From Oligoflexales bacterium (lineage in GTDB: Bacteria; Bdellovibrionota_B; Oligoflexia; Oligoflexales; CACXFL01), in the NCBI GenBank assembly GCA_028282865.1, contig JANQHA010000649.1, forward strand, positions 1-6,534: DNA of 6,534 nucleotides, written 5' to 3'. The position numbers were made by a program, and so were the translations under genes. The notes beneath the pieces are model-generated. The model saw only the letters and a list, made by a program, of their open reading frames with translations. It ran no database searches and had not been told where the DNA came from. Below, piece after piece: positions 6,319 to 6,534 of this stretch (its first letter is position 1; each line of letters starts with the position of its first letter).

Positions 6319-6534
6319 GTTTGGCCAGAAAATATGGCACTTATACTAAACCCAATAGAAAAAAAGTAATGACAACATATCGATAACATATAACTTTCAT
6401 ATTCTTTTGGCACAGCGAACTAAATTTTTTCAATACGATCAAATTTCAAATTAAGGTCTTTCAAAATTTGAAAAGACACAGCTTTCATAGTGGGTGGAAA
6501 GTAAGAGCCACTTCAGAGAGCTTAAAGCAACTCG
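6319..6534. other. AT-rich right-hand region with no supported gene
   Basis: Apart from the palindrome cluster I see no gene here. On the minus strand one frame is open from the right edge to TGA at 6460-6462 (24 codons); it could be the end of a gene starting outside the window but has no recognisable features. All other frames are broken by stops. Confidence 0.4.
6444..6476. repeat. TTTCAAA/TTTGAAA palindrome cluster
   Basis: A perfect 15-nt palindrome TTTCAAAATTTGAAA lies at 6459-6473. With one bulged base its arms extend to GTCTTTCAAA and TTTGAAAAGAC (6456-6476). A further TTTCAAA half-site lies upstream at 6444-6450. It could be an operator for a gene beyond the right edge or an RNA hairpin. 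AT-rich sequence makes short palindromes more likely by chance, though arms of this length are less so. Confidence 0.45.

Noticed and set aside
6335..6423. Two plus-strand TGGCAC hexamers (6335-6340 and 6408-6413) as sigma54 -24 elements
   Set aside because: Neither has a GC at the required -12 distance and no gene on the plus strand follows within the window.
6420..6488. 22-codon minus-strand ORF starting at ATG 6488
   Set aside because: It has no ribosome binding site, overlaps the palindrome cluster and has upstream in-frame stops, so it looks like chance.

Overview
The window is a chromosomal stretch from a Gram-negative-type bacterium. It is moderately AT-rich by eye. Every supported gene lies on the minus strand, so it reads from right to left. 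Two Sec-type signal peptides and a prkA-yeaH-spoVR cluster fit a proteobacterium in the broad sense. The PrkA N-terminus and its C-terminal tail look more like Bacillus and deltaproteobacterial or Bdellovibrio-type proteins than like enteric YeaG. That placement is my impression and has not been tested.

Layout from right to left. Positions 6534-6254 hold no supported gene. They contain a TTTCAAA/TTTGAAA palindrome cluster and a candidate promoter for the next gene. Positions 6253-5843 encode a small secreted protein with six cysteines and no recognised family, followed at once by a GC-rich hairpin (5805-5834). Positions 5842-5578 form the leader of the main operon, with a candidate extended -10 promoter and a possible 20-codon upstream ORF ending at the prkA ribosome binding site. 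Then follow prkA (5577-3508, AAA+/serine kinase family), yeaH (3492-2377, DUF444, VWA-like with a MIDAS motif) and spoVR (2374-884, SpoVR/YcgB). A fourth gene starts inside the end of spoVR (ATG at 915) and runs off the left edge. Its product is exported, with 305 residues visible.

The gaps are 15 nt (prkA-yeaH) and 2 nt (yeaH-spoVR), and spoVR overlaps the fourth gene by 32 nt. The four genes therefore look like one translationally coupled operon. PrkA, YeaH and SpoVR are known to occur together across many bacteria and are tied to starvation, stationary phase or sporulation. The pairing of an AAA+ ATPase with a VWA/MIDAS protein recalls MoxR-VWA pairs, which suggests a working complex, but that is inference. 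The unusual part here is the coupled gene for an exported protein at the end of the operon, and the orphan Cys-rich secreted protein just upstream. I saw no mobile elements, CRISPR arrays, tRNA or rRNA genes.
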